A stretch of DNA of 64,000 nt from positions 62,001 to 126,000 of the forward strand of contig NZ_BMCG01000002.1 of NCBI RefSeq assembly GCF_014635065.1, given 5' to 3'. This stretch comes from Oxalicibacterium flavum (GTDB lineage: Bacteria > Pseudomonadota > Gammaproteobacteria > Burkholderiales > Burkholderiaceae_D). Under the pieces are notes generated by a model. That model was not told the origin of the DNA and did not search any database. It was given only the letters and a program-made list of their open reading frames with translations. A program made the translations under genes and the position numbers. How positions within the stretch are numbered: position 1 is the first letter of the stretch; each line of letters opens with the position of its first letter. Shown here piece after piece: positions 1 to 9,908 of this stretch.

Positions 1-397
1 CTTGCTCGTAGTCGAGCTGATGATGTTCGCGCAACTGCTGCATGACGGACTGGCTGTAGGCGGCGACGCGATGCATGCGCTCGCGATTGAGACGGTAGCG
101 TTCCACATCGCATTCGCGTCCCCATTGACCCAGCCATTTCCAGATCTCGGTATTCCATTTGCGCTGCACGAAGAACGGCCCATCCGGTTTGCGCAGCAAT
201 TGCAGCATGGAGGTGGGCATGCCGGGACCGGCCCATGGCGCGACGGCATCGGCCGCCATCAGCCCGGCATCGCCGAAACTGGCTTCCTCGGCGACATGGT
301 TGCGGCGTTCCATGACAACGACTTCGTGACCAGCCTCGGCCAGAAAATAGGCCGTGCATACGCCAATCACTCCCGCACCGACAACCGCAACTTGCAT
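1..397 (-). CDS. D-amino-acid dehydrogenase-like FAD oxidoreductase (DadA family), 5' part only
   Basis: The first 132 residues are visible; the rest lies beyond the left edge. The protein opens with a dinucleotide-binding fold of the D-amino-acid dehydrogenase/DAO family: VAVVGAGVIG at residues 3-12 (GxGxxG), followed by an acidic residue at the end of the second strand (VVMER) that would hold the FAD ribose. Family members oxidatively deaminate D-amino acids and pass electrons to the quinone pool from the inner face of the membrane. The ATG start at 397 is preceded by an AGGTGA ribosome site at 8 bases. Substrate cannot be assigned from this fragment; other DAO-family amine oxidases are possible. 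Confidence 0.85.
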   Translation of the reverse strand, partial: MQVAVVGAGVIGVCTAYFLAEAGHEVVVMERRNHVAEEASFGDAGLMAADAVAPWAGPGMPTSMLQLLRKPDGPFFVQRKWNTEIWKWLGQWGRECDVERYRLNRERMHRVAAYSQSVMQQLREHHQLDYEQ

Positions 398-521
398 GTA
401 CCGTCACCTTTCGCCAAATCGAGGCGCCATGTTACCAAGGCAGGAGCGGGAAAACATGGCCGTGCGGAAATTTTCATGCGTCGGCCGGTGGCTGCCGTAT
501 TCGAAGAGCGGCGCCGGATAT

Positions 522-548
522 GAAAAAGCCGCTTCCGGGGAAGCGGCT
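522..548 (-). terminator. Rho-independent terminator of the small membrane-protein gene
   Basis: Perfect 10-bp arms (AGCCGCTTCC and its complement, 527-548) with a 2-base centre, followed on the minus strand by a short T-run. It lies 20 bases past the stop of the 569-718 gene. Confidence 0.75.
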
Positions 549-568
549 CAAGGGGAAGTGTCTGGTCC

Positions 569-718
569 CTACATCGGCTTGCGGCCGGTGATGATGCGCA
601 GCAGAACCAGCACGATGGCGATCACCAGCAGGATATGGATGAAGCCGCCGATGGTATAGGAGCTTACCAGGCCAAGCAGCCAGAGGATAAGCAGGACGAC
701 AGCAATGGTATAGAGCAT
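569..718 (-). CDS. Lmo0937-family small membrane protein (49 aa)
   Basis: A 49-residue, almost wholly hydrophobic protein with two predicted membrane segments (about residues 3-19 and 24-43) and a basic tail ending GRKPM. Length and pattern match the Lmo0937-type small membrane proteins common in bacteria; their function is unknown, though they often sit among stress genes. The start at 718 has an AGGA ribosome site 7 bases upstream, which favours it over longer in-frame reading. The gene has its own terminator at 522-548. It is transcribed away from the AI-2E permease gene across a region carrying a TGTACG/CGTACA palindrome. Confidence 0.8.
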   Translation of the reverse strand: MLYTIAVVLLILWLLGLVSSYTIGGFIHILLVIAIVLVLLRIITGRKPM

Positions 719-909
719 GGCAGTTCCTTTCTTTATGATGTGACGAGCTGCCCGGGGCAACCTTGCTGCAGGCGCCTGCAGCGGCATTCGGCGCTGGCCG
801 AACAACGATGCATGCGTCTGGTTGACACCTTTGCAGCGACACGGGGCTTCGGTTGCGAGGCCCCTCTTCGACTGTGAGGCCAGTCTATCGGGACGTTCCT
901 GGCGGCATC

Positions 910-925
910 TGTACGTTAGCGTACA
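910..925. promoter_or_regulatory. Palindrome TGTACG-N4-CGTACA between divergent genes
   Basis: Perfect 6-bp arms with the spacer TTAG, in the 288-bp region between the small membrane-protein gene (start 718) and the AI-2E permease (start 1007). It fits a dimeric regulator site that could serve either gene. The regulator is unknown. Nothing else distinct was seen in this gap. Confidence 0.45.
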
Positions 926-1006
926 TTGATAGAGTGACAATCGGGTGCATGATCGATCCCGCAACATGGCTTGTCATCAGCAGGTTTCACTCATATCAAA
1001 AAAAGC

Positions 1007-2185
1007 ATGTCGAACGATCATAGAGACCCGGCACCGCCCTCGACCGCCATGACCGCCTTGTCCGGGACGACAGAAGGGGAGCGCGCGAATTCGCCCCTGA
1101 TGGATTTTCCGGTCGATGCGCGAGGTCTGTCGCTGAAAATCCTGGCGGTTCTGGCGGTGGTGTTCGCATTGTCTGCCGGGCACAGCTTCTTCATCCCGCT
1201 GGTATTCGGCATTTTCTTCGCCTACATGCTCAATCCTCTGGTGCGATGGCTGGAGCGCATTCATATCCCGCGTGCGGTGGCAACCAGTCTCGTACTGGGC
1301 AGCCTGGTGGTGGGCTCGCTGACGGGTGCCTACAATCTGCGCGACGAATTCAATACCATCCTCAAGGATCTGCCGGTCGCCACCAAGAAAATGTCGCGCG
1401 CCCTGCAGTCCCTGAACGATGGTGAACCCGGCACTTTTCAGCAGATGCAGGCGGCTGCGGCGGAAATTGAAAAGGCCACCAACCAGGCGGCCGGCGTGCG
1501 TGTGACGCCCAAGAGGGCGATGACCGACCAGTCGGTCGTCAATCTCACGCAATGGCTGTGGGCAGGCTCGATGGGGGCGGTGGCCTTCGCCGGGCAGACC
1601 ATGATGGTGATCTTCCTGGTGTTCTTTTTTCTGCTATCCGGCGATACCTTCAAGCGCAAGCTCGTGAAAATCAGCGGCCGTTCGCTGTCAACGCGCAAGA
1701 TCACGGTGCACATCCTCGATGCGATCAACATGTCGATCCAGCATTACATGCTGATCCTGCTGGTGACCAATGTCCTGTTCGGACTCATGATGTGGATCGG
1801 GCTGAAGATCATCGGCGTCGAGAATGCCGGTGCGCTGGCGGTGGCTTCGGCCTTCATCCACATCATTCCGTATTTCGGCACGGTGCTGATCATCGGCCTG
1901 CTCGGCATGACGGCCTTCATGCAGTTCCAGACCATCGCTTCCGTGGTGGCAGTGGCGGCGGCCACCGTGATCGTGGCAACCATCGTCGGTACCTTCGTCA
2001 CGACCTGGATGACAGGGCGGATCGCCAAGATGAACGCCGCCGCCGTGTTCGTCTCGCTATTGTTCTGGACCTGGCTGTGGGGCGTGTGGGGCATGTTGCT
2101 GAGCATCCCCATCATCTTCATCGTCAAGGTGATTTCCGATCATGTGGAAGAACTGCACGGGGTGTCGGAACTGCTCGGCGAATAG
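1007..2185 (+). CDS. AI-2E family (PerM/YdiK-type) transporter
   Basis: The product is about 392 residues with a disordered N-terminal tail, then paired hydrophobic segments, a soluble stretch and further membrane segments, as in the AI-2E exporter/PerM family. The region PFFGTVLIIGLLG-like (here IPYFGTVLIIGLLG) and the C-terminal WGVWGMLLSIPI segment are characteristic of the family. Substrates of most members are undefined; the name derives from TqsA and autoinducer-2. The ATG at 1007 is used here; a TTG at 971 would add 12 residues, and neither has a strong ribosome site. It is monocistronic as far as can be seen, with DoxX 71 bases downstream. Confidence 0.85.
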   Translation: MSNDHRDPAPPSTAMTALSGTTEGERANSPLMDFPVDARGLSLKILAVLAVVFALSAGHSFFIPLVFGIFFAYMLNPLVRWLERIHIPRAVATSLVLGSLVVGSLTGAYNLRDEFNTILKDLPVATKKMSRALQSLNDGEPGTFQQMQAAAAEIEKATNQAAGVRVTPKRAMTDQSVVNLTQWLWAGSMGAVAFAGQTMMVIFLVFFFLLSGDTFKRKLVKISGRSLSTRKITVHILDAINMSIQHYMLILLVTNVLFGLMMWIGLKIIGVENAGALAVASAFIHIIPYFGTVLIIGLLGMTAFMQFQTIASVVAVAAATVIVATIVGTFVTTWMTGRIAKMNAAAVFVSLLFWTWLWGVWGMLLSIPIIFIVKVISDHVEELHGVSELLGE

Positions 2186-2256
2186 CATCTTGTCATCGTC
2201 TGTCAGAGGCGTATCATGCTGCCGCATGCCGCAAGGCGATTTAAACGGAGCAAGAC

Positions 2257-2661
2257 ATGGGCAATACCGACGATCTGGGAAAACTGCTGCTGCGCCTCGC
2301 ACTGGGCGTGCTGATTCTGCTGCACGGCATCGCCAAGGTGCTGTCGGGGCCGGGCTTCGTGCTGAGCGCCGCGGCCGGCGCCGGCCTGCCGTCGGCCATC
2401 GGCTATCTGGTCTATGTCGGCGAGGTGCTGGCACCGGTATTGCTGCTCCTGGGCGTCTGGTCGCGCCTGGCGGCCGTCATCGTGGCCGGCAACATGCTGT
2501 TCGCAATCTACCTGGTGCACATGAAGCAGCTGTGGTCGCTGAACTCGACCGGCGGCTGGTCGCTCGAGCTGCAGGGCATGTTCCTGGCGACCGCGGTGGC
2601 AATCGCGCTGCTTGGCGCCGGACGCTTCAGCATCGGCGGTCGCGGCGGCCGCTGGAACTGA
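2257..2661 (+). CDS. DoxX family membrane protein
   Basis: A 134-residue protein with four membrane segments and the DoxX pattern near the N-terminus: LLLRLALGVLILLHGIAKV at about residues 9-27, then YVGEVLAPVLLLLG at about 51-64. DoxX proteins are small inner-membrane proteins of loosely defined redox or stress function; some act with thiol chemistry or thiosulfate oxidation. A GGAG ribosome site precedes the ATG. It follows the AI-2E gene by 71 bases and precedes purL by 178 bases, so co-expression with either is uncertain. Confidence 0.85.
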   Translation: MGNTDDLGKLLLRLALGVLILLHGIAKVLSGPGFVLSAAAGAGLPSAIGYLVYVGEVLAPVLLLLGVWSRLAAVIVAGNMLFAIYLVHMKQLWSLNSTGGWSLELQGMFLATAVAIALLGAGRFSIGGRGGRWN

Positions 2662-2762
2662 CGGTTCCCCCCGTCCTGCCGCCGTTTCGGGCGGCGGGCG
2701 GAATTGCTCTCTCGCCGGTGCCGCACGGCCTGTTTTGTTCGATGGCAGGCGCCCCGGCGGGG

Positions 2763-2768
2763 TATAAT
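2763..2768 (+). promoter_or_regulatory. Probable purL promoter -10 box
   Basis: A consensus TATAAT lies 72 bases before the purL ATG. No good -35 hexamer sits at the usual spacing (only TTCGAT-like sequence at a 19-base spacing), so strength is uncertain. Confidence 0.45.
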
Positions 2769-2839
2769 CCTGCATTCTGATTCAACACGCGGGAGAGGGC
2801 GAAAACGCCGCTTTCTTCCGCTTCAACCATCATCTCGCC

Positions 2840-5800
2840 ATGCTCATTCTGCCAGGTTCCGACGCCCTGTCTGCCTTCCGTACCCACCGCCTCCTGCAGC
2901 AACTTCACCAGATCGATTCCGCGATTGCCGATATCAGCGCCCGCTACCTGCATTTCATCGATGCATCGGCGCCGCTGTCCGCGACCGACGTGCAGCGTCT
3001 GGAAGGGCTGCTGACCTACGGCGAACCGTTCGAGGGCGGTGCCGAAGGCGAGGAATTCGTGGTGATCCCGCGCTTCGGCACGATCTCGCCATGGGCCAGC
3101 AAGGCAACCGACATCGCGCACAACTGCGGCATGCCGCAGGTGCGCCGCATCGAGCGCGGCATCAGCTACGTGGTCCACATGAAGACGGGACTGCTCGGCG
3201 GCGAGAAGAAGCTGCCGCCGGAAGCGGCCGAACAGATCAGGGAACTGCTGCACGACCGCATGACCGAAACCGTGCTGCGCAGCGCGGACGAGGCCGCCGG
3301 CCTGTTCGATGAACTCGAAGCCAAGCCGCTGGCGTTCATCGATGTGCTGCAGGGCGGCAGGCAGGCGCTGACGGAGGCGAATGCCGAACTGGGTCTTGCC
3401 CTGTCGGACGACGAGATCGACTACCTGTTGAACGCCTTCACGACCGCCAAGCGCAACCCGACCGACGTCGAACTGATGATGTTCGCGCAGGCCAACAGCG
3501 AACACTGCCGCCACAAGATCTTCAATGCCGATTGGACCATCGATGGCGAGCAGCAGGACCGCTCGCTGTTCGCGATGATCCGCAACACGCACCAGCTGGC
3601 GCCGCGCGGCACGGTGGTTGCCTACAGCGACAACTCGTCCGTGATCGAAGGCGCCAGCGTCAAGCGCTTCTATGCGCGCGGCGCGGCGGCCGGCAATCAG
3701 TACGCCGAGTCGGAAGAACTCACGCACATCCTGATGAAGGTCGAGACGCACAACCATCCGACCGCGATCTCGCCATTCCCGGGTGCCTCCACCGGCGCCG
3801 GCGGCGAAATACGAGACGAGGGTGCAACCGGCCGCGGTGCCAAGCCGAAGGCCGGTCTGTGCGGTTTCACGGTCTCCAACCTGATGCTGCCGGATGCGAT
3901 CCAGCAATGGGAAAACCGTCACGACGTGACGCAGCCGCTGGCGGACGGCGAACAGCCGCCAGCCTACGGCAAGCCGGAGCGCATCGCCTCGCCGCTGCAG
4001 ATCATGATCGACGGTCCGATCGGCGCGGCTTCCTTCAACAACGAATTCGGCCGTCCGAACCTGACCGGCTATTTCCGCGCCTACGAACAGAACGTCGGCG
4101 GCACGGTGCAGGGCTATCACAAGCCGATCATGATCGCCGGCGGTCTCGGCAACATCTCGGCGCAGCACACGAAGAAGCACGACCTGCCGGTCGGCAGCCT
4201 GCTGATCCAGCTCGGCGGTCCCGGCATGCGCATCGGCATGGGCGGCGGTGCCGCTTCGTCGATGGCGACCGGTGCCAACACGGCCGACCTCGATTTCGAC
4301 TCCGTGCAGCGCGGCAATCCGGAAATGGAGCGGCGCGCGCAGGAAGTCATTAACGCCTGCTGGGCGATGGGTGAACACAACCCGATCCTGTCGATCCATG
4401 ACGTCGGCGCCGGTGGTCTGTCCAACGCCTTCCCGGAAATCACCAACGACGCCAAGCGTGGCGCGATCTTCGACCTGCGCAAGGTGCCGCTCGAGGAAAG
4501 CGGCCTGTCGCCGCGCGAAATCTGGAGCAACGAATCGCAGGAGCGCTACGTGCTCGCGATCGCGCCGGAAAGCCTGACGCAGTTCCGCTACCTGTGCGAA
4601 CGCGAGCGCTGCCTGTTTGCGGTGGTCGGCACCGCGACCGAGGAGCGCCAGCTCAAGGTGATCGATCCGGAACACGACAATAACCCGGTCGATATGCCGA
4701 TGGACGTCCTGCTCGGCAAGCCGCCCAAGATGCACCGCGACGTGCAGCACGTGCAGCAGCAACTGCCGGCGCTGGAACTGACGGGCATCGATCTGCTGGA
4801 AGCCTCGATCCGCGTGCTGCGCCTGCCGACCGTGGCCGACAAATCGTTCCTGATCACGATCGGCGACCGTACCGTCGGCGGCATGTCGGTGCGCGACCAG
4901 ATGGTCGGCCCGTGGCAGGTGCCGGTGGCCGACTGCGCGGTGACCGCGATGAGCTTCGAAGGGTATCTCGGCGAAGCGATGGCGATGGGCGAACGCACGC
5001 CGCTCGCCGTCATCGACGCCGCCGCTTCCGGCCGCATGGCGGTCGGCGAGGCGATCACCAATATCGCCGCGGCACCGATTGCCGACATGTCCGACATCAA
5101 GCTGTCGGCCAACTGGATGGCCGCCTGCGGCCAGCCGGGACAGGATGCTGCGCTGTTCGACACCGTCAAGGCGGTCGGCATGGAACTGTGCCCGGCGCTC
5201 GGCATCAGCATCCCGGTCGGCAAGGATTCGCTGTCCATGCGCACCACGTGGCAGGATGGCGACGAAGACAAGGCGGTGGTGTCGCCGGTGTCGCTGATCG
5301 TCTCGGCCTTTGCGCCAGTGACCGACGTGCGCCGTTCGCTGACGCCGCAGCTGCGCACCGACCTTGGCGATACCGTGCTGATCGCGATCGACCTCGGTCG
5401 CGGCAGGAGCCGCCTCGGCGCATCCGCCTTCGCGCAGGTCATGCAGCAGATCGGCAACGACGCGCCGGACGTCGATAACCCGCAGGATCTCAAGAACTTC
5501 TTTGTCGCGATCCAGCGCCTGAATCAGGAAGGCCGGCTGCTCGCCTATCACGACCGTTCGGACGGCGGCCTGTTCGTCACGCTGTGCGAGATGGCCTTCG
5601 CGGGTCACGCCGGCCTGTCGGTCAACCTCGACATCCTGACGCTGGCAGGCGGCCATGCCGACGACGAGGGCGATGCCAAGAACTGGACCACGCAGGTTGC
5701 CGAACGCCGTAACGAAATGACGCTGCGCGCGCTGTTCAACGAGGAACTTGGCGCCGTGATCCAGGTGCGCGAGAGCGAGAAGTCGGACGTCATGAACGTG

Positions 5801-6850
5801 CTGCGCGAGTACGACCTCGGCGCCTGCAGCCACATCATCGGCAAGCTGATCCCGGAGAACACGATCGAATTCACGCGCGACGGCAAGGTCATCTACAGCC
5901 AGGCGCGCATCGACCTCCACCGTTTCTGGAGCGAGACCAGCTGGCGCATCGCGCGCCTGCGCGACAATCCCGATTGCGCCGACGAGGAATACAAGCGTCT
6001 GCTGGACAAGCTCGATCCGGGCATGAAGCCGCTGGTACCGTTCAACCTGCAGGAAGACATCGCCGCGCCGTTCATCGCCAGCGGCAAGCGTCCCAAGGTC
6101 GCGATCCTGCGCGAGCAGGGCGTCAACTCGCAGGTCGAGACCGCCTACGTGATGCACAAGTCGGGCTTCGATGCGGTTGACGTCCACATGAGCGACCTGA
6201 TCGCAGGCCGTGCCGACCTGGCCGACTTCAAGGGCGCGATCGCGGTCGGCGGCTTCTCCTACGGCGACGTGCTGGGTGCGGGCGAGGGCTGGGCCAAGAC
6301 CATCCTCTTCAACGCGCAGCTGGCCGAGCAGTTCGCGACCTTCTTCAGCCGCGCCGATACCTTTGCGCTCGGCATCTGCAACGGTTGCCAGATGATGAGC
6401 AACCTCAAGTCCATCATCCCGGGCGCCGAAGCCTGGCCCAAGTTCACGCGCAACAAGGCCGAGCAGTTCCAGGCACGCTTCTCGATGGTCGAGGTGGCGT
6501 CGTCGCCATCGATCTTCTTCGACGGCATGGCCGGCACCCAGGCGCCGATCGCGATCGCGCACGGCGAAGGCTTTGCCGATTTCTCGCAGACCGGCGACAT
6601 TGAAAAGGCCATCGTCGCGATGCGCTTCATCGACAACAAGGGCAACGAGACCGAACTCTATCCGTACAACCCGAACGGCTCGCCGCAGGGCATCACTTCG
6701 GTCACCACGCCGGACGGCCGCTTCACGGTGCTGATGCCGCATGCCGAGCGCGTGTTCCGTACCGTGCAGCAGTCGTGGCATCCGGACGAGTGGGGCGAGT
6801 ATTCGCCGTGGATGCGCATGTTCCGCAATGCGCGCAAGTGGGTCGGCTGA
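2840..6850 (+). CDS. purL: Phosphoribosylformylglycinamidine synthase
   Basis: A 1336-residue single-chain enzyme that converts FGAR, glutamine and ATP to FGAM in the fourth step of purine synthesis, in the cytosol. The order is the large-type one: PurS-like N-terminal domain, linker, two AIRS-type synthetase repeats ([14 protein letters not shown] near 215; [16 protein letters not shown]-like stretch near 305; [10 protein letters not shown] near 795) and a class I glutamine amidotransferase domain from about 1080. The amidotransferase nucleophile is the first Cys of LGICNGCQM, about Cys1180; HGEGF and PHAER follow. Length matches proteobacterial PurL (about 1300). It has its own -10 box upstream and a strong terminator downstream, so it is a single-gene unit. 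Confidence 0.99.
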   Translation: MLILPGSDALSAFRTHRLLQQLHQIDSAIADISARYLHFIDASAPLSATDVQRLEGLLTYGEPFEGGAEGEEFVVIPRFGTISPWASKATDIAHNCGMPQVRRIERGISYVVHMKTGLLGGEKKLPPEAAEQIRELLHDRMTETVLRSADEAAGLFDELEAKPLAFIDVLQGGRQALTEANAELGLALSDDEIDYLLNAFTTAKRNPTDVELMMFAQANSEHCRHKIFNADWTIDGEQQDRSLFAMIRNTHQLAPRGTVVAYSDNSSVIEGASVKRFYARGAAAGNQYAESEELTHILMKVETHNHPTAISPFPGASTGAGGEIRDEGATGRGAKPKAGLCGFTVSNLMLPDAIQQWENRHDVTQPLADGEQPPAYGKPERIASPLQIMIDGPIGAASFNNEFGRPNLTGYFRAYEQNVGGTVQGYHKPIMIAGGLGNISAQHTKKHDLPVGSLLIQLGGPGMRIGMGGGAASSMATGANTADLDFDSVQRGNPEMERRAQEVINACWAMGEHNPILSIHDVGAGGLSNAFPEITNDAKRGAIFDLRKVPLEESGLSPREIWSNESQERYVLAIAPESLTQFRYLCERERCLFAVVGTATEERQLKVIDPEHDNNPVDMPMDVLLGKPPKMHRDVQHVQQQLPALELTGIDLLEASIRVLRLPTVADKSFLITIGDRTVGGMSVRDQMVGPWQVPVADCAVTAMSFEGYLGEAMAMGERTPLAVIDAAASGRMAVGEAITNIAAAPIADMSDIKLSANWMAACGQPGQDAALFDTVKAVGMELCPALGISIPVGKDSLSMRTTWQDGDEDKAVVSPVSLIVSAFAPVTDVRRSLTPQLRTDLGDTVLIAIDLGRGRSRLGASAFAQVMQQIGNDAPDVDNPQDLKNFFVAIQRLNQEGRLLAYHDRSDGGLFVTLCEMAFAGHAGLSVNLDILTLAGGHADDEGDAKNWTTQVAERRNEMTLRALFNEELGAVIQVRESEKSDVMNVLREYDLGACSHIIGKLIPENTIEFTRDGKVIYSQARIDLHRFWSETSWRIARLRDNPDCADEEYKRLLDKLDPGMKPLVPFNLQEDIAAPFIASGKRPKVAILREQGVNSQVETAYVMHKSGFDAVDVHMSDLIAGRADLADFKGAIAVGGFSYGDVLGAGEGWAKTILFNAQLAEQFATFFSRADTFALGICNGCQMMSNLKSIIPGAEAWPKFTRNKAEQFQARFSMVEVASSPSIFFDGMAGTQAPIAIAHGEGFADFSQTGDIEKAIVAMRFIDNKGNETELYPYNPNGSPQGITSVTTPDGRFTVLMPHAERVFRTVQQSWHPDEWGEYSPWMRMFRNARKWVG

Positions 6851-6870
6851 TCCCGCAGGAGAAAGAAAAA

Positions 6871-6897
6871 AGAGAGGCGCATGCCTCTCTTTTTTTA
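6871..6897 (+). terminator. Terminator of purL
   Basis: AGAGAGGC/GCCTCTCT arms around GCAT, preceded by an A-run and followed by TTTTTTT, beginning 20 bases after the purL stop. Confidence 0.9.
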
Positions 6898-6962
6898 TGT
6901 CCTGCTATGCTCGGATATTCCTTCACCATGCGACCGCCCGAGCGGTTGCTCAGGATTCCGTC

Positions 6963-7640
6963 ATGCGCGTCAATTTCCTTCTGTTCCCGGCCCTGACACA
7001 GCTCGATCTGACCGGGCCGTTCGAGGTACTGGCCCGGGTTCCCGGTTTCGAGATCGACCTGGTGTCGGCCTCGATGGAACCGGTGCGGTCGGACCGCGGA
7101 CTCGTCCTCATGCCGACCGCCACGCTTGCATCGGCGTTGCCCTGCGATGTGCTGGTGGTGCCGGGCGGTCCGGGTACCGACGATATTCTGAACGACCGGC
7201 CTTGGGTTGATTTCGTTGCGCGCCAGGGTGCGCAGGCGAAGTTCGTGCTCGGCATCTGCACCGGATCGCTGTTGCTGGGTGCTGCCGGACTTCTGCGCGG
7301 CAGGCGTGCGGCCTGTCATTGGCAGGCGATCGAATTTCTGGCGTCGTTCGGCGCGATCCCGGATGCCTCACGCATCTGCGTTGACGGGAACATCTTCACT
7401 TCGGGTGGTGTGACTTCCGGCATCGACATGTCACTCAAGGCGGTGGCGCTGATACGCGACGAAGACACGGCGCGCCAGATTCAGCTGCAGATCGAGTACG
7501 ATCCCGCTCCGCCATTTGCCGGCGGATCACCGAATACCTCGCCCGCGCATATCGTCGAGCGTTGTCTGGATGCGAACAGTGCGCGTCGCGAGGTTCGCGC
7601 TGCTGCGGTGGCGCGCGCAGCGCAAGCACTGGAAAGATGA
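6963..7640 (+). CDS. DJ-1/PfpI family protein (isonitrile-hydratase/ThiJ-like)
   Basis: A 225-residue class I glutamine amidotransferase-like protein of the DJ-1/PfpI superfamily. The nucleophile elbow is GICTGS with Cys99, and Glu21 of GPFE is the usual acidic partner of that cysteine. Length and the LTGPFEVL opening resemble the isonitrile hydratase (InhA)/cyclohexyl-isocyanide hydratase branch; other members are glyoxalases or transcription factors with an added AraC domain, which is absent here. The start at 6963 is chosen because the family begins with the strand MRVNFLLFP; longer in-frame reading runs back into the purL terminator. Specific substrate is unknown. Confidence 0.85.
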   Translation: MRVNFLLFPALTQLDLTGPFEVLARVPGFEIDLVSASMEPVRSDRGLVLMPTATLASALPCDVLVVPGGPGTDDILNDRPWVDFVARQGAQAKFVLGICTGSLLLGAAGLLRGRRAACHWQAIEFLASFGAIPDASRICVDGNIFTSGGVTSGIDMSLKAVALIRDEDTARQIQLQIEYDPAPPFAGGSPNTSPAHIVERCLDANSARREVRAAAVARAAQALER

Positions 7641-7666
7641 GCCAGACAGATCGTGTTTTAAATATG

Positions 7667-7697
7667 AAAAAAGCCGCTGAAATTCAGCGGCTTTTTC
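7667..7697. terminator. Bidirectional terminator
   Basis: AAGCCGCTGAA/TTCAGCGGCTT stem flanked by A-run and T-run between the convergent DJ-1-like and parvulin genes; it can end transcription from both sides. Confidence 0.9.
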
Positions 7698-7715
7698 GTT
7701 GGTGCGATCAGGCTC

Positions 7716-8492
7716 TTACTTGATGACTGCCTTGGAGCGCAGTTCCTGCTGGTAGGCCTGCAGTTTGCGCTGTTGCAGCGATTCGGCGACCTGCGGCTTG
7801 ACTTCTTCCAGCGTCGGGATCTTTGCCGCGCGTACGTCGTCAAGACGGATCACGTGGTAGCCGAACTGGGTTTGTACCGGGGTTTCGAGCAACTGGCCTT
7901 TCTTCAGCGAGACCATCGCGTCGGAGAACGGCTTCACGAAGGCAGACGGGGCCGCCCAGTCGAGATCGCCGCCGTTGGCAGCCGAACCTGGATCCTTGGA
8001 TTGCTTGGCCAGGTCTTCGAACTTGGCGCCGCCCTTGAGCTTGGCGATGATGGATTTGGCTTCATCCTCGGTTTCCACCAGGATGTGGCGCGCATGGTAT
8101 TCCTTGTCGCTGGCCTGGGCGCGGAACTTGTCGTACTCGGCCTTGATATCGGCATCCTTGACCGGATTCTTCTTCAGGTAGTCGGCGACCAGTGCGCGGA
8201 TCAGGATCGACTGGCGTGCGATTTCCATCTGCGCCTTGACGTCGGCATTGTTGGCGAGGCCGAGCTTGTCGGCTTCCTGGATCAGGATTTCACGATTGAT
8301 CAGTTCTTCCTTGACCATGGCGCGCAGTTCGGGCGTGTCCTGCTGGCCTTGCGCGGCCATCTGCTTGATCATGGCGTCGGCGCGGGAAGAGGGGACGTTC
8401 TTGCCGTTCACCACGGCGAGGTTCTGCGCCATGACGGGCACGGAGGCGGATACGAGCAAAGCGACCAGCAAATGAGCGGGTTTCAGGATCAT
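7716..8492 (-). CDS. Periplasmic peptidyl-prolyl cis-trans isomerase, parvulin type
   Basis: A 258-residue precursor with a signal peptide (hydrophobic 8-20, cleavage likely after VMA at about 22), a SurA/PrsA-like helical chaperone region (about 25-130) and one parvulin domain (about 132-228) containing YHARHILVE, GGDLDWAAPSAFVKPF and TQFGYHVIRL. It would catalyse prolyl isomerisation and assist folding of exported proteins. Family relatives in Burkholderiales are often called Cbf2-like or PrsA-like. It is the last gene of the minus-strand selO-msrB-yciB-bolA run, 71 bases after bolA, and ends at a bidirectional terminator. Confidence 0.93.
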   Translation of the reverse strand: MILKPAHLLVALLVSASVPVMAQNLAVVNGKNVPSSRADAMIKQMAAQGQQDTPELRAMVKEELINREILIQEADKLGLANNADVKAQMEIARQSILIRALVADYLKKNPVKDADIKAEYDKFRAQASDKEYHARHILVETEDEAKSIIAKLKGGAKFEDLAKQSKDPGSAANGGDLDWAAPSAFVKPFSDAMVSLKKGQLLETPVQTQFGYHVIRLDDVRAAKIPTLEEVKPQVAESLQQRKLQAYQQELRSKAVIK

Positions 8493-8563
8493 AAGGTTTC
8501 CTAGAGGATTTTTAGAGTCGTTATGGATGGCAATTTCGGGCGTGAGCCCGGGAACGGCGCATG

Positions 8564-8833
8564 TCAGACTTCGGATGGCGCCAGTGCCGTAATGGCCAAT
8601 GCATGGATGTCTTTTTTCATCATGTCATCCAGGCAATCATACACCAGCCGATGCCGGTTAACGCGACTCTGATTTTCAAATTTCGCTGCAACAATGGTCA
8701 GGCGAAAATGCCCGCCACCCGAGGCAGCGCCTGCATGTCCGGCGTGTAAGGCCGACTCGTCCTCCAGTTGACACACCTGGGGAGAGAAAGTTTCGAGAAG
8801 GCGGCTGCGGATGCGTTCGATGCGGTCGGTCAT
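8564..8833 (-). CDS. bolA: BolA family protein
   Basis: An 89-residue BolA/IbaG-fold protein. The conserved parts are GGHFRLTIVA (about 40-49) and the nucleic-acid/ligand loop VNRHRLVYDCL (about 58-68). BolA proteins partner with monothiol glutaredoxins in Fe-S handling and influence morphology and stress responses. The conserved ligand His is present in the RHR motif. It sits 31 bases downstream of yciB and is probably on the same transcript. Confidence 0.92.
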   Translation of the reverse strand: MTDRIERIRSRLLETFSPQVCQLEDESALHAGHAGAASGGGHFRLTIVAAKFENQSRVNRHRLVYDCLDDMMKKDIHALAITALAPSEV

Positions 8834-8864
8834 GGGTTCCTTTTATACGTTCTTCCGTGCAGTT

Positions 8865-9485
8865 TTACTGCGGTTCTTTCATGTGCTTGGACAGCACCAG
8901 GCTCTGCACCACGATGAACAGGAACATCAGGCCCATGCCGCCGAACATCTTGAAGTTGACCCAGGCCGCGGTCGAGAAGCTGTAGGCGACGAACAGGTTG
9001 AGCAGGCCCATCGTGATGAAGAAGGCGACCCACGACAGGTTGACACGGCGCCACAGGCCTTCCGGCAGCGACATCTGCTTTTCGAGCATGGCGCGCACCA
9101 GGTTGCGGTTGAAGAACATCTGGCTGAACAGCAGCACTGCGGCGAAGCACCAGTAGAGCACGGTCGGCTTCCACTTGATGAAGGTCTCGTTGTGGAAATA
9201 GATGGTGGCGCCGCCGAACACGGCGATGATCGCCAGCGAGATCCACAGCATGTTATCGACCTTCCTGCCGCGCACCAGCAGGTAACCGATCTGCGCGAAG
9301 GTGGCGAGGATGGCGATCGCGGTCGCCAGCAGGATCGGCGCCTGCGCGGCGGTCACCGTGCCGTCGGAGACGAGCGCCGACAGGTACTGCTGGCCGATCG
9401 CCTGCGCGGTCTCGGCATTGCCTTCGCCCCACTTGAAGACGCCGAAGAAGAGGATGACGGGGAACAGGTCGAACAGGAACTTCAT
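8865..9485 (-). CDS. yciB: Inner membrane-spanning protein YciB (septation protein A)
   Basis: A 206-residue protein with five or six membrane segments, opening [18 protein letters not shown] as in YciB/IspZ. It also has the conserved WKPTVLYW motif at about 105-112. The family is tied to cell envelope synthesis and septation (Shigella ispZ mutants divide poorly; E. coli YciB interacts with elongasome and divisome proteins). It lies 15 bases after msrB and 31 before bolA; the yciB-bolA pairing is frequent in betaproteobacteria. Confidence 0.95.
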   Translation of the reverse strand: MKFLFDLFPVILFFGVFKWGEGNAETAQAIGQQYLSALVSDGTVTAAQAPILLATAIAILATFAQIGYLLVRGRKVDNMLWISLAIIAVFGGATIYFHNETFIKWKPTVLYWCFAAVLLFSQMFFNRNLVRAMLEKQMSLPEGLWRRVNLSWVAFFITMGLLNLFVAYSFSTAAWVNFKMFGGMGLMFLFIVVQSLVLSKHMKEPQ

Positions 9486-9500
9486 GGAAGGCTCGCGTGG

Positions 9501-9908
9501 TCAGGTCAGATCGGTCAGCGGGGAAAAGCGCAGCGCCCCGGAATTGATGCAGTAACGCAGGCCGGTCGGCGGCGGGCCGTCGTTGAAGACGTGGCCGAGG
9601 TGCGCGTCGCAGACGTTGCAGATGACTTCGGTGCGCACCATGCCGTAGCTGCGGTCGAGCTTTTCCTTCACCAGCTTCGGATCGAGCGCCTTGAAGTAGC
9701 TCGGCCAGCCGCAGCCGGATTCGAACTTGGCGTCGGATGCGAACAGCGGCGTGTCGCAGCAGACGCAGGTGTAGATGCCGGCTTCGTGGTGATCCCAGTA
9801 GCGGCCCGAGAACGGCGCTTCGGTGGCGGCGTGGCGCGTGATTTCGAATTCCTCGTCGCCGAGCAGTTCGCGCCATTCGGCTTCGGTCTTGATTACTTTG
9901 TCGGTCAT
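9501..9908 (-). CDS. msrB: Peptide-methionine (R)-S-oxide reductase MsrB
   Basis: A 135-residue stand-alone MsrB that reduces the R-epimer of methionine sulfoxide in proteins. The zinc site is complete: CxxC at Cys48/Cys51 and at Cys97/Cys100. GCGWPSYF is at 65-72, and the catalytic Cys120 lies in [11 protein letters not shown]. No signal peptide, so it should be cytosolic. Its start overlaps the selO stop by four bases (ATGA), implying translational coupling. An in-frame upstream extension through selO is not coding. Confidence 0.97.
   Translation of the reverse strand: MTDKVIKTEAEWRELLGDEEFEITRHAATEAPFSGRYWDHHEAGIYTCVCCDTPLFASDAKFESGCGWPSYFKALDPKLVKEKLDRSYGMVRTEVICNVCDAHLGHVFNDGPPPTGLRYCINSGALRFSPLTDLT

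Noticed and set aside
2-523. Plus-strand frame of 173 residues at the left edge
   Set aside because: The opposite strand carries the DadA-like oxidoreductase with a clear FAD motif and ribosome site.
2627-6781. A 1384-residue open frame on the minus strand across purL
   Set aside because: It lies wholly antisense to a clear PurL, is Arg/His/Asp-rich and low in complexity, and matches the shadow frames common in high-GC genes.
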